A stretch of 64,000 bases of DNA from Prevotella sp. (GCA_017477435.1 JAFUVV010000028.1:1-64000), one strand, 5' to 3'; counted from the stretch's first letter, positions 15,452-25,300 are shown. Notes: generated by a model from the sequence alone, not told the origin. Program-made: numbers and translations.

Positions 15452-16292
15452 TCTGAAAATAAACGATGACGAGATAAGGATTGTTGGCAATAATCCTCAT
15501 CATAACGAGCCACAAGAAAAAAAGAAAGAGAATCGGTGGTTGTATCCCATCGCAGCAATTCTTCTGGTGTGTATTGCTGTATTTTTCCTTACATTAAAGC
15601 GTCCACACTCGGATGCACTTGAGAATCAATCTGTAATAAACGTAAAATCGGATTCTAAAGAAAGAACTTCTTATACTATCATCTCGGATACAATAATAAA
15701 CAATATTAACCTCCGATGTTTTACACCTGTCGGAGCTAAACCGAAACTAGTAGTTGGATTATTAAAAGAGATTCCACAAGAGTATATTCTTGGTGCTATG
15801 GCCGCAGACTTCGGAAAATACGGAAACGAATATCAGGTTGTAGGTAGTTTTGTAATAAATGGCGAGATGTTAAGCCACTCTAAGTCGAAGTATGGTTTTT
15901 GTTCAATAATAAATGACACACTAACTATTGGCAACGATCTTTCTACATCTCTTTTTGAACAGGCTGTGGAAAATAATGGTGATTTCTTCAGACAATATGC
16001 ATTGGTTGCAAATGGCAAACCGCAAAACAATCCACCTATATATAAAGATGCGCTACGTAGATCTCTTTGCATTCTTCACGATGGCAGGATCTGTGTAATT
16101 GATACAGACATGGAGGTTTCACTCAATAGCTTTGCTGCTGCACTTTGCGATTTTGGTGTAAAAGATGCGATATCATTGATGGGAAGCGGTGCTGCTGTAC
16201 GATGGGCCGTAGACAAAGCCGGACGCAGATACATAGCAGGAGCCGACGAATACGAATTCCCTGATGTCGCAAATTATATCGTCTGGGAATAA
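15444..16292 (+). CDS. Membrane protein with phosphodiester-glycosidase-like domain
   Basis: A 282-residue protein: cytoplasmic N-terminus of about 30 residues, one membrane helix (LYPIAAILLVCIAVFFLTL, about 32-50), then an extracytoplasmic domain. The C-terminal part (RRSLCILHDGRICVIDTDMEVSLNSFAAALCDFGVKDAISLMGSGAAVRW) resembles the NAGPA/phosphodiester glycosidase fold, where a similar stretch ends in a DGG-type turn; here it reads MGSG, so catalysis is uncertain. The gene overlaps the LytTR gene, suggesting a regulator/membrane-partner pair. A strong terminator follows at 16312-16342. Confidence 0.6.
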   Translation: MDNLKINDDEIRIVGNNPHHNEPQEKKKENRWLYPIAAILLVCIAVFFLTLKRPHSDALENQSVINVKSDSKERTSYTIISDTIINNINLRCFTPVGAKPKLVVGLLKEIPQEYILGAMAADFGKYGNEYQVVGSFVINGEMLSHSKSKYGFCSIINDTLTIGNDLSTSLFEQAVENNGDFFRQYALVANGKPQNNPPIYKDALRRSLCILHDGRICVIDTDMEVSLNSFAAALCDFGVKDAISLMGSGAAVRWAVDKAGRRYIAGADEYEFPDVANYIVWE

Positions 16293-16311
16293 TTTTTCCA
16301 TTTCATACTTT

Positions 16312-16342
16312 AAAACGGGCATTTCATACAGATGCCCGTTTT
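16312..16342 (+). terminator. Terminator after the LytTR operon
   Basis: AAAACGGGCAT (16312-16322) pairs with ATGCCCGTTTT (16332-16342), followed by T-rich sequence. A classic intrinsic terminator. Confidence 0.85.
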
Positions 16343-16400
16343 TTGTTTTTCTAATACTCACATTTATAATAGTTTTGCACTTGTTAAAAACGAAACAAAT

Positions 16401-16973
16401 ATGAGTAAGATCTTTAGAAATCAGGTCAATGAAGTTTTTATTGCCTCCTATTGCGTCATTCTCTTGGATGAGGTGAAGGAGAAAGTGCGCAAGTTGAAAG
16501 CGTATGGTGTGGATGAGGCTGAGATTATGGCTGCGATGAGTGAGGAGGAGTTGTTTCCGCAGTTAATAGTGACTGAGGATTACAAGGTTGTGTTGGCAGA
16601 TGGCGCAGATACTGAGGTCAAGATGGAGCCATTGGTGAAGGCAGTGTATCTGTTGTTCCTCTCGCATCCGGAAGGAATTGTGCTGAAGTGTCTGCCCGAC
16701 TATCGGAAAGAACTGACACAACTATATCTGATGCTTCGACCATACGGAATGACAGACAGAGTGCGGCAGAGCATAGAGGACGTTACTAACCCAACGCTGA
16801 ACTCCATCAACGAGAAATGCGCCAGGATTCGCAAACTGTTCTCGAACATTCTGCCCAAGAGTGTCGCAAGGTACTACTCTATTTCTGGCAAGCGTGGAGA
16901 AGCTAAGAAGATTGATTTGGTGAGAGCCAATGTGGTCTGGAAGTGCAAATTACCTTTTTCACAAGCCTTGTGA
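16401..16973 (+). CDS. Stand-alone copy of the island-specific C-terminal domain
   Basis: A 190-residue soluble protein. From about residue 40 it aligns with the last 150 residues of the 486-residue protein at 13503-14963, sharing HPEGI, DYRKEL, SIEDVTNP, NSINEKCARIR and RGEAKKI. It lacks the membrane anchor. Two copies of one unknown domain on either side of the LytTR pair point to a common process. The frame is open upstream to 16332, but ATG 16401 comes after the terminator and gives the natural start. The stop codon lies inside the perfect palindrome 16959-16973. Confidence 0.7.
   Translation: MSKIFRNQVNEVFIASYCVILLDEVKEKVRKLKAYGVDEAEIMAAMSEEELFPQLIVTEDYKVVLADGADTEVKMEPLVKAVYLLFLSHPEGIVLKCLPDYRKELTQLYLMLRPYGMTDRVRQSIEDVTNPTLNSINEKCARIRKLFSNILPKSVARYYSISGKRGEAKKIDLVRANVVWKCKLPFSQAL
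16959..16973. repeat. Perfect palindrome TCACAAG-C-CTTGTGA
   Basis: The 15-bp palindrome is the symmetric form of the cores at 9238-9252 and 12132-12146. It covers the stop codon of the 190-residue gene and is followed by ACGG and T-rich sequence, so it may serve as a terminator here and as an operator elsewhere. Confidence 0.5.
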
Positions 16974-17057
16974 ACGGTTTTTATTTGCCGACTTTCGATT
17001 TAACCAATATTTTTGCAATCATATTTTAATATTAACATCAAAAGGAGAAAGAGCACT

Positions 17058-17663
17058 ATGGAGTATTTCATCATTACGGTTGTTTCTGTCATTGTGATTT
17101 ATCTATCACGGCAGTACATGGGAACTGACGAGTATGAATCGGGCGAGGTATTAAATTTATCAAATCAAGAACAAAGAAGCGAGGAGACAAATGTCATGAA
17201 AACGGAGAATGATTCTGATACGGTCAACTTGGTATACGAGGTGCTGAGAAAAATAGGTTGTGAGCCAGCCGAAGAGAAACAAATCGGCGATGAGTATTAT
17301 GTTTATTTCAATTATCAGGGGGAGACATTTTTAATAATTGCAAAAAGAGACACGAAATGGATTAACGTATATGATCTGTGGTGGTATTCCTTATCCAGCT
17401 ACAAGGATATTGAGGAATTTTCCATCTTAAGAAAACTAATAAACGAAGAAAACAAGAATGGCTCTTATATTGTGTTTTACACTATCAACAATGAAAATGA
17501 ACAAATCGATGTGCACACTAAGAAGAATGTTTTGTTTATTCCTCAAATTCCCGACATAGACCAATACTTGATCTCTGTTCTTCAATATTTTTTCGAGACG
17601 AAACGTAATATATTCATCGAATTAGAAAAACATAAAGTCGTAAAAGAACACGACAGAGTGTGA
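17058..17663 (+). CDS. Membrane-anchored protein, possibly YbjN-like
   Basis: A 201-residue protein with an N-terminal membrane helix (YFIITVVSVIVIYLS, residues 3-17), an acidic linker, and a soluble domain from about residue 55 (TVNLVYEVLRKIGCEPAEEKQIGDEYYVYFNYQGETFLI). Its helix-strand pattern resembles the YbjN/type III chaperone-like fold, but this is a resemblance only. ATG 17058 has a strong purine-rich ribosome site (AAAGGAGAAAG) just before it, deciding the start over an upstream frame extension. Confidence 0.5.
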   Translation: MEYFIITVVSVIVIYLSRQYMGTDEYESGEVLNLSNQEQRSEETNVMKTENDSDTVNLVYEVLRKIGCEPAEEKQIGDEYYVYFNYQGETFLIIAKRDTKWINVYDLWWYSLSSYKDIEEFSILRKLINEENKNGSYIVFYTINNENEQIDVHTKKNVLFIPQIPDIDQYLISVLQYFFETKRNIFIELEKHKVVKEHDRV

Positions 17664-17729
17664 GCTTTCAGTGGAAAGACAATTTATCCAAATAACCATA
17701 TTGTTAAACATTTTCATCTTTAAAACATC

Positions 17730-18299
17730 ATGATTTACAAATTAACAAACGTCACCCTCGACAGAGTACCCAAGGGCAAAGAAAACGAAGGACAGGTTTA
17801 TGTCCACGCAGATGTCGTCAACCCAAACGATTTGTTTGACGGCCCATCACGTCAGGCCATCTTCGATGAAGCGTTAATTAGGAAGTTTCAAGAGTTTTTC
17901 TCGGTCACCGAGAACGGAACGTCACCGACGAATATGCCTATTCCAGAAGAATTGTTAGTATTCAAAGGTGGCAGATACGAGCAATTTGTATTCCCCGAAA
18001 CAATGGTCATGCTTAATGAAGACGGCACTCTTCGCCGTAATCCGAGAAGCGGAAACTTGTACAGGCGCGATGGGATTACTATACTCTGTAAGTTCACCGT
18101 TGACAATGAGACTGGCGAACGCCGGTATGCTCATGGATGGGACCCCATTTCTCGTGGCACAAGAATAATGAACTCTATGTTTGCACCGCTTTCAAAATTC
18201 GACACGTCAACTGTTGCTCCACCACAGTTAATAAATGACAAACAGACTCTAGAAGCAGACTATTCCACCATACCAGGAACTCCACCGCCATGTGCGTAA
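17730..18299 (+). CDS. Hypothetical protein
   Basis: A 189-residue soluble protein that I do not recognise. It has a beta-rich opening (MIYKLTNVTLDRVPKGKENEGQVYVHADVV), a polar middle with Arg-rich turns (RRNPRSGNLYRRDGITI) and a proline-rich end (PGTPPPCA). No signal peptide. It follows the 201-residue gene by 66 bp in the same direction. Confidence 0.55.
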   Translation: MIYKLTNVTLDRVPKGKENEGQVYVHADVVNPNDLFDGPSRQAIFDEALIRKFQEFFSVTENGTSPTNMPIPEELLVFKGGRYEQFVFPETMVMLNEDGTLRRNPRSGNLYRRDGITILCKFTVDNETGERRYAHGWDPISRGTRIMNSMFAPLSKFDTSTVAPPQLINDKQTLEADYSTIPGTPPPCA

Positions 18300-18386
18300 A
18301 CGGTTTTCGCTAGTCCTGTGTGCAAGTCAGTTAGGCTGAAGAGTGTTTCCCTCATAACTATGCAAGCAGACTTTTAATATAAATTT

Positions 18387-18422
18387 ATGGAAAAACTAAA
18401 AGTAAAACTACAAGGAATATGA
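18387..18422 (+). CDS. Possible 11-codon leader peptide
   Basis: The frame MEKLKVKLQGI ends with TGA overlapping the ATG of the next gene (ATGA at 18419-18422). This arrangement permits translational coupling through ribosome re-initiation. It is very short and may be fortuitous. Confidence 0.25.
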   Translation: MEKLKVKLQGI

Positions 18423-18877
18423 CAGACTACGATTACATCATGGCTCTATGCCGGAGGAATCATTTTACGGAATGGAGTGATAGCGACTTGAGGGAGTATG
18501 TCAGACTGCTTCAGAAGCTTAGCCGACAGGAATTGTTTGCCCTGAGCAGGAGCAGATGGGTGGGCAGCAAGTCGCTGGCGCAGGAGAGGATGCTGAAGGA
18601 GGAGATCACGAAGGCTATCTTCAAGGATAAGATCGGGAAGCGTGAGAGACGTATCAAGACTGAGGACACGGAAGCGCTGATTGCGGAGTTTCGCGACAAG
18701 AGAGGCGGCTGTGTGTCGCTCGCAAGGAAGGAGCTTCGCGAGAGATATAAGGCTGGCACCGACAGATATATGATTGCCGAAGCATTCAATGCTGCGACGA
18801 AGAACGATCAGCAGTGGTTGAAGTGGCAGATTCGCAAGGAGCGGTATGCCAATTCATCGTACAAGAGAAGTTATTGA
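18419..18877 (+). CDS. Hypothetical basic helical protein
   Basis: A 152-residue, strongly basic, all-helical soluble protein (KDKIGKRERRIKTEDTEALIAEFRDKRGG in the middle; ends RYANSSYKRSY). No family recognised. The high Arg/Lys content would suit nucleic-acid binding. It is followed by the remnant of a phage-type gene, so this end of the island may come from phage or element DNA. Confidence 0.5.
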   Translation: MTDYDYIMALCRRNHFTEWSDSDLREYVRLLQKLSRQELFALSRSRWVGSKSLAQERMLKEEITKAIFKDKIGKRERRIKTEDTEALIAEFRDKRGGCVSLARKELRERYKAGTDRYMIAEAFNAATKNDQQWLKWQIRKERYANSSYKRSY

Positions 18878-18926
18878 ACATCAAGAAATATAAATCTATA
18901 AAACAATTAAGAAGCAATGAGCAAAA

Positions 18927-19208
18927 TGAGAAAATTTTTGGGCAATATATGAACAAGGCGAAGGCCGTCAGGGGAAAAGCTATGCAATCCCAACCACTGA
19001 TGGGTTCTCAAAACTGAAGGATGCTGTCGACACATTCATCACCTATGCCGCGGCTCATCAAAATACACATTTCCTCGTCACACCCGTTGGATGCGGAGTG
19101 GCTGGATTTACACCATACGATGTGGCGCCGCTGTTCAAACCATGTATACGAATGGAAAACGTGTCATTGCCGAAAAGTTTCTGGGATATACTCGGACTAA
19201 AGATGTAA
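18927..19208 (+). pseudogene. Truncated remnant of an A1S_2505-type phage protein
   Basis: Reading GEGRQGKSYAIPT, then FITYAAAHQNTHFLVTPVGC, GVAGFTPYDVAPLFK and NVSLPKSFWDIL to a stop at 19208 recovers the C-terminal half of a family found in phages and Bacteroidales, where the usual text is like FGAIxGQGxGLQGxSYAIPT and HPEYTFLVTRIGCGIAGF. The N-terminal half (normally starting with an IFVFGSN-type block) is missing, and the join to the upstream codons (NEKIFG) needs a frameshift near 18956. No start codon remains in frame, so it is non-functional. The GTAC array follows 31 bp later. Confidence 0.65.
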
Positions 19209-19239
19209 GAAAAGATATAAACTGTGCAATTCGACCGCA

Positions 19240-19322
19240 GTACATGGTACTTGTACTGAAAGTACACGATTGATGTACTCGAAGTACAAAGGCCATGTAC
19301 TCGGAGTACAAAGCCTTTGTAC
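19240..19322. repeat. GTAC octad array A (83 bp)
   Basis: GTAC boxes begin at 19240, 19253, 19262, 19275, 19284, 19297, 19306 and 19319: alternating gaps of 13 and 9. This makes four 17-bp units GTAC-N9-GTAC separated by 5-bp spacers (TGAAA, TCGAA, TCGGA). The first unit holds an extra internal GTAC at 19247. Located between the decayed gene and a plus-strand secreted-protein gene. One of five such arrays in the window. Confidence 0.85.
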
Positions 19323-19388
19323 TGAGACCGAACCATAGAACATACGACAGAAAATCTGTTCACATGACAAAGACAGAAAGGGATAAAT

Positions 19389-20345
19389 ATGAAGAAAACA
19401 TTTCTATGCACCATGCTTATCGTAATTGCCGGAACAGCAATTGCACTGATGACTGACATACACCGGGGGATGTATCAACTCAATGATTCCAAGCCTGAGA
19501 AAGTGAATATAAACTTCCGTTTTTCAGGAAAGAAAACAATGATAAATATAGGACAAAAAGACACTGTCGATTGTAAAATAGAATGTATAGAAAAGTTTGT
19601 CGAAGTGCCTTCGGCTTCCGGTAAAACATCGAAAATCTACGCTCTCTATAAAGACTCCGAGGCAAATATCTCAGACCTCATCCCTGTTGAGAAAAGGGTC
19701 TACGAATATATTCAAACGTGCAAAGATAATGATATTGCCCCAAATCTGAGCATAGTGGTCAAAAACGGAATGATATCGTCTATTATCCGTAAAAGTTTTT
19801 TGCCAAAGAATGTAATATCGTCGAGCTTAATAGATAACGATACAATTCTTATCACCAGACATAACGGGAGAAAACGGTATTTTGTTATATATCATAATAC
19901 ATGCTTCGGTATGTGTCAGATTTATGTTTTTGGTCAAAAAGCAGAACATACTATCAAGATCAATATACCTGATGGCTACTATTCCCGTTTATATACCATT
20001 TCACCCGATAGACGCTATCTATACATTCTCGGATATGTTTGTGCAAACAGCAATGGCTGGACGGTAAACTATCATTTGTACAAGCTAGATTGTGAGAGTT
20101 TAAAAATAAAGGAGATTGCCAAGTGTGCCGCCATCAAAAAGACAAAAAGAGGATTTATGATCGCAAAATGCAGGATTACGAATGAAGACACAGCTAAATG
20201 CACTGCCGACGAAATATGGCTGATACACGATGTAAACATAGACTGGAATGGAAGAGTAATATCTTCCGACAAGAAAGAATACGACTACGCGGAGATGGAA
20301 AGACGCTATTCGCCACGACTTGTAAAGGGATTCAAAAAAATATAA
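19389..20345 (+). CDS. Exported hypothetical protein
   Basis: A 318-residue protein with an N-terminal signal sequence or anchor (MKKTFLCTMLIVIAGTAIALM). The rest looks beta-rich, with a segment near residues 200-235 (YSRLYTISPDRRYLYILGYV) that resembles a blade of a beta-propeller, but too few repeats are visible to call one. No family recognised. It stands alone between array A and aroA and is transcribed toward aroA. Confidence 0.6.
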   Translation: MKKTFLCTMLIVIAGTAIALMTDIHRGMYQLNDSKPEKVNINFRFSGKKTMINIGQKDTVDCKIECIEKFVEVPSASGKTSKIYALYKDSEANISDLIPVEKRVYEYIQTCKDNDIAPNLSIVVKNGMISSIIRKSFLPKNVISSSLIDNDTILITRHNGRKRYFVIYHNTCFGMCQIYVFGQKAEHTIKINIPDGYYSRLYTISPDRRYLYILGYVCANSNGWTVNYHLYKLDCESLKIKEIAKCAAIKKTKRGFMIAKCRITNEDTAKCTADEIWLIHDVNIDWNGRVISSDKKEYDYAEMERRYSPRLVKGFKKI

Positions 20346-20534
20346 GTACTGCGTCAACATCTGCTCAACTTTATCTTTCACACACAACTTTCTAAGCGTA
20401 AAAATCTATATCTGCATGCCGATGTACTCAGCAAGTAACAGGAAAGGTAAAGTTGAGGAAAAGTGCATGCATTAAATATTGTTATTACGAAAGATTTTAA
20501 AAGAAGTATTTTAGGCTGTTAGAGATATATTTCA

Positions 20535-20542
20535 TATCTTTG
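20535..20542 (+). promoter_or_regulatory. -7 element very close to the aroA start
   Basis: TATCTTTG matches TAnnTTTG and ends only 9 bp before the aroA ATG at 20552. With a start point about 7 bp downstream of the box the transcript would have almost no leader. Confidence 0.5.
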
Positions 20543-20551
20543 CACTAAGAT

Positions 20552-21799
20552 ATGACTTACACACTGCAAGGGCCGGGGAGGTTGGATGCGACTATCGACC
20601 TGCCGGCATCGAAAAGCATAAGCAACAGGGCTCTCATTATCAACGCACTGGCGGGAAACGAGATATGCCCCACTAATCTGTCTGACTGTGACGACACGAG
20701 GGTGATTGTCGCGGCGTTGTCGGCTATGCCCGACGTGATCGACATCGGTGCGGCGGGGACGGCGATGCGGTTTCTGACGGCGCTGCTGGCAATAGGCAGT
20801 GGCGAGCACACGATCACTGGCACGGCGAGGATGAAGCAGCGACCGATTGCCACGCTGGTGGATGCGCTTAGATATATGGGGGCCGATATACGCTACCTCG
20901 GCGAAGAGGGCTTTCCGCCGCTGAGGATAAAGGGGCGGCATCTCGATGGCGGACGGCTGGAGATTGCCGGAAATATAAGTTCGCAATATGTTTCGGCGCT
21001 ACTGATGATTGCACCGATGCTGAAGAACGGACTCGAACTGAAGCTGACGGGAGAGATTGCCTCGCGGCCGTATATCGACCTGACGCTGTGGACGATGAGC
21101 GAGTATGGTGCAGTTGCTGAGTGGACCGACGTGGATACGATACGCGTGGAACCGAAACCGTACAGTTCTCGCAACTACATGATCGAGAGCGACTGGAGTG
21201 CTGCGTCGTACTGGTATGAGATAATGGCGCTTTCCTCTTTCCGCGATGCTCGCATCAGGCTGACAGGACTTCACGACGGATCGCGGCAGGGTGACTCCGT
21301 GGCTAAGTATATATTCTCGCTGCTGGGAGTAAAGACCGTGTTTGAACCATCTGGGAATGACGGTCGCAGCGTGGTACGCCTGACACATCACCGCACGAAG
21401 CTGCCACGGCTGGAGTATGACTTCTTTAGTTCGCCTGACCTGGCTCAGACGTTTGTCGTCACGTGCGGTATGATGGGCATACCGTTTCATTTCCACGGGC
21501 TTGCAAGTCTGAAGATAAAAGAGACCGATCGCATCGAGGCACTGAAGGCAGAGATGAGGAAGCTCGGAATCGTTCTCACCAGCATCGACGACACCCAGCT
21601 GATATGGGACGGCACGCGCTGTGAACCTACGTTGGAGCCTATTGAGACCTACAACGACCATCGCATGGCACTCGCCTTCGCTCCGGCGGCATTTGTTTTT
21701 CCCGGACTGAAGATTCGCAATCCCGAAGTTGTGAGCAAGTCGTACCCGCGCTTCTGGGATGACATCAGAAAGGCCGGATTTATCATCAACGAAGAATAA
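20552..21799 (+). CDS. aroA: 3-phosphoshikimate 1-carboxyvinyltransferase (EPSP synthase)
   Basis: A 415-residue enzyme of aromatic amino-acid synthesis that joins shikimate 3-phosphate and phosphoenolpyruvate. Family signatures are present: the N-terminal LPASKSISNRALI (residues 17-29), the AGTAMRFLTALLA block (about 69-81), SSQYVSALLMIAP, the KETDRIEAL motif and the C-terminal YNDHRMALAFAP. Length is near the family norm (about 410-430), and it belongs to the short Bacteroidetes version. Cytoplasmic. The next gene starts 13 bp after its stop, so the two are probably co-transcribed. Confidence 0.96.
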   Translation: MTYTLQGPGRLDATIDLPASKSISNRALIINALAGNEICPTNLSDCDDTRVIVAALSAMPDVIDIGAAGTAMRFLTALLAIGSGEHTITGTARMKQRPIATLVDALRYMGADIRYLGEEGFPPLRIKGRHLDGGRLEIAGNISSQYVSALLMIAPMLKNGLELKLTGEIASRPYIDLTLWTMSEYGAVAEWTDVDTIRVEPKPYSSRNYMIESDWSAASYWYEIMALSSFRDARIRLTGLHDGSRQGDSVAKYIFSLLGVKTVFEPSGNDGRSVVRLTHHRTKLPRLEYDFFSSPDLAQTFVVTCGMMGIPFHFHGLASLKIKETDRIEALKAEMRKLGIVLTSIDDTQLIWDGTRCEPTLEPIETYNDHRMALAFAPAAFVFPGLKIRNPEVVSKSYPRFWDDIRKAGFIINEE

Positions 21800-21812
21800 T
21801 ACTCAAGGAAAT

Positions 21813-22208
21813 ATGCTCTACTTAACTCTGTCTATTATAGCCATTGGAATCGTGACCGCGTGCATCGGGTGGTTCTCTTACAGGAAGGGAGGTAGCGCAG
21901 ACGTTGTACAACCTACTGCCGACTGCGCCACATGCACCGGTGAGAACGAGAAGTGTGAGATGGACTGCAAACTGGAGGCTGCCGTGAAAGAGATAGAGTA
22001 TTTCGACGACGAAGAGCTCGACGCGTATAAAGGTCGCCCTGCCGACGGCTACACCGACGACGAGGCGGGAGAGTTTGAATACATTCTGGAAACGATGCGG
22101 CCCGAGGAAGTGGCCGACTGGTGCCGGAGTCTGGTGATGAGAGGAATAAACCTGCCCGACCAGGTGAAAGACGAAGCGATAATGATCATAAACGACATGA
22201 AGAGATGA
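21813..22208 (+). CDS. Membrane-anchored hypothetical protein
   Basis: A 131-residue protein with one N-terminal membrane helix (LYLTLSIIAIGIVTACIGWF), a Cys-rich linker (CATCTGENEKCEMDC, about residues 38-52) that could bind a metal or form disulfides, and an acidic helical C-terminal domain (DDEELDAYKGRPADGYTDDEAGEFEYI). No named family recognised. ATG 21813 is preceded by AAGGAA. It sits between aroA and the sprE/porW gene. Confidence 0.65.
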   Translation: MLYLTLSIIAIGIVTACIGWFSYRKGGSADVVQPTADCATCTGENEKCEMDCKLEAAVKEIEYFDDEELDAYKGRPADGYTDDEAGEFEYILETMRPEEVADWCRSLVMRGINLPDQVKDEAIMIINDMKR

Positions 22209-22360
22209 GGAATTAGGGAGTTAAGACAGCAGCAATTCATATTTCATGATTCTCATCTCTTTCATCTTATCTTTTGTTTCTTATCTCTTGTCTCCTGCTT
22301 CTTTCCTTCTTTTTTCATTGCCAAAGGCAATAAAACAGGCAGTTTTTCAGTTAATTATTT

Positions 22361-25300
22361 GTGAGATTGTCAAGATACAGAAATATTATCCCCGTTGTTC
22401 TTTTCGCAGCAATGATTGTTGCGAACGGATGCTCTACGCAGAAGAACACTGCGAAGTCGAGACGTTGGCATTCGTTCAAAGCGAAATACAACATCATGTA
22501 CAACGGCAATCAGGCATATATCGACGGTTCGCTCGAGAAAGAGCGTGGCAACAAAGACAATTTCACGGAAATCATTCCCCTTTATACCGTTGGCAACAAG
22601 CAAAGCAAAGAATTAGGTAAAGGAAACTTCGACAAAGCCATTGAGAAAAGTAAGAAGGCTATCAAGCTCCACAGCATAAAGCGCAAACCGGAGTGGAACA
22701 AGAACCGCCGCAAGACGGAGAAAGACATTGAATGGCTCAATCGGAGAGAGTATAATCCATATCTCTGGAAGGCCTGGATGCTCATGGGACGGTCGCAGTT
22801 TCACCAGGGAGCCTTCGACGAGGCAGCATCGACCTTCGCCTACATGAGCCGGCTCTATCAGACTCAGCCCGCCATCTACGGCAGAGCACGTGCATGGCTC
22901 GCAAAGAGCTATATTGAGCAGGACTGGCTCTACGATGCCGAGGACGTGATAAGGAACATGAAGCGCGACTCCATCCACCGTAGTGCACAGAAGGAATGGG
23001 ACTATACCTTTGCCGACTACTACATCCATCTGGGCGACTACGAACAGGCTATCCCATACCTGAAAGATGTCATCAAGCACGAGATGCGCCGTGTGCAGAA
23101 AGCACGCGAGTGGTATCTGTTAGGTCAGCTCTACAATGCCTTGGGAAAGAAAGACCTGGCCTACAAGGCCTACAAACATGTCCCGCGACTGAGTCCGCCC
23201 TACGAGATTGAGTTCAATGCCCATATCGCAATGACCGAAGTAATGGCCGGAAGTCAGGCAAAGCAGATGATAAAGAAACTGAAACGCATGGCGGCCAACG
23301 ATAACAACAAAGACTATCTCGATCAGGTCTACTACGCCATCGGCAACATATATCTTGCCGAGAAGGACACCACCCACGCCATCTATGCCTACGAAAAAGG
23401 TAATGAAAAGTCAACCCGCAACGGTATAGAAAAGGGTGTGCTTCTCCTGAAACTCGGCGATCTGTATTGGGACCGTGAGAAATACAACGACTGTCAGCGC
23501 TGCTATGGTGAAGCCATCGGACTGCTCGACAAAGAGCGCGATGACTATGAACAGCTGTCGAACCGCTCCAAAGTGCTCGACGAACTTGTCCCATACACCG
23601 ATGCCGTATATCTGCAAGACTCGCTGCAAGTGCTTGCCAAGATGAGCGAGAAGGACCGCAACGCTGCTATCGACCGTGTGATTGATGCTCTCAAAAAGAA
23701 AGAAAAGGAAGAACGCGACCGGTTGGCAGAAGAAAATGCACAAAACAAGACACAAGGCACATCGGCTTTTGACAGTAAGACACAAAACAGGACCGCCAAC
23801 CCACTGCAACAGACTCCAGGACAAAAAGAAGGACTATGGTACTTCTATAACCAGATGGCAGTGAACCAGGGTAAGGCAACGTTCCAAAAGATATGGGGTA
23901 AACGCGAAAACGAAGATAACTGGCAACGTGCGAACAAGACCGTGGTAGCCTCGACTAATGCAGAAGAAACCGATGAAGAACTGACCGACTCATTGACACA
24001 GACCGAAGCCGCGACCGATTCTCTTGTGCAAGAAGTTGACAGTGCCCAGTTCGACCCGCACAAACGAGAATATTATCTCGCACAGATTCCTTTCACCGAA
24101 GAACAAATCGCCGAAAGCAACAACATCATAAAGGATGGTCTTTACAACTCGGGAGTGATATTCAAAGACAAGCTCGACAACCTGCCTCTGAGTGAAAAGG
24201 CCCTGCGACGACTGACGGATCAGTATCCTGACTATGAAGGGATGGACAATGCCTACTACCACCTGTTCCTGCTTTACTCGCGAATGGGCGACTATGCCAT
24301 GGCTGACATCTACCTGCAGAAGCTTTCCGAGTCGTATCCGGAAAGCAACTGGACCACCATACTCACTGATCCCTATTTCCGCGAGAACTCACAGTTCGGT
24401 GTGCAGATTGAAGACTCGCTCTACGCTGCCACATACGATGCTTTCAAGGCCGACCGACATGGTGAGGTGAGAGCAAACACGAAACTGTCGGAGAGCAGAT
24501 TCCCCTTGGGAGCCAACCGCGACAAATTCATGTTCATCGGTGGACTGAGCAAACTGAACGACGGGGATGCCGATGCATGTCTAAACGACATGGAAGAACT
24601 TGTAAAAACGTTCCCACAAAGCAAACTAAGCGAACTTGCCGGAATGATTATCAACGGAGTGAAGGCCGGCAAGCAGCTTCGAGGCGGACGCTTCGACATG
24701 GGTGATGTGTGGAGCCGACGCAATGCAGTGATGAGCGACAGCGACTCCATCGCCTCACGCAAGCTGAGCAACGAGCGCAACACCGACTTCATGTTCATCA
24801 TTGCCTACATGCCCGACTCCGTGGAAGAAAACAAGCTCCTCTACCAGCTGGCACGATACAACTTCACGAGCTACATGGTCAGGAACTTCGACATCACAAT
24901 CGAGAATGCCAACGGGATACATCACATGCAAGTGACGGGATTCAGAAACTACGACGAGGCTCTGCAATACGCACGGCAATTCCACAAGCAACGTAACATC
25001 GCAGCATTGCTCCAAGGATGCCGGACGATTATCATCAGTCGCGAGAATATGGAACTGCTCGGCTCGCAGGTGAGCTATGATGAATACGACGAGTTCTACA
25101 ACAAACACTTTGCGCCGCTGAAGATAAGCACACTCGAGCTGCTGAGCGAACCCGACTTCATCACAACCGAGGCGGGCGAGAAACCTCGCGTGGAAGATAT
25201 CGACAACATGCTCGACCAGAACATCTTCGACAACGGTCTCAATGTAGAACCCGAGGACAACGACGTGTATGTGAATCCGGAGGAAAATACTGAAGGTGGA

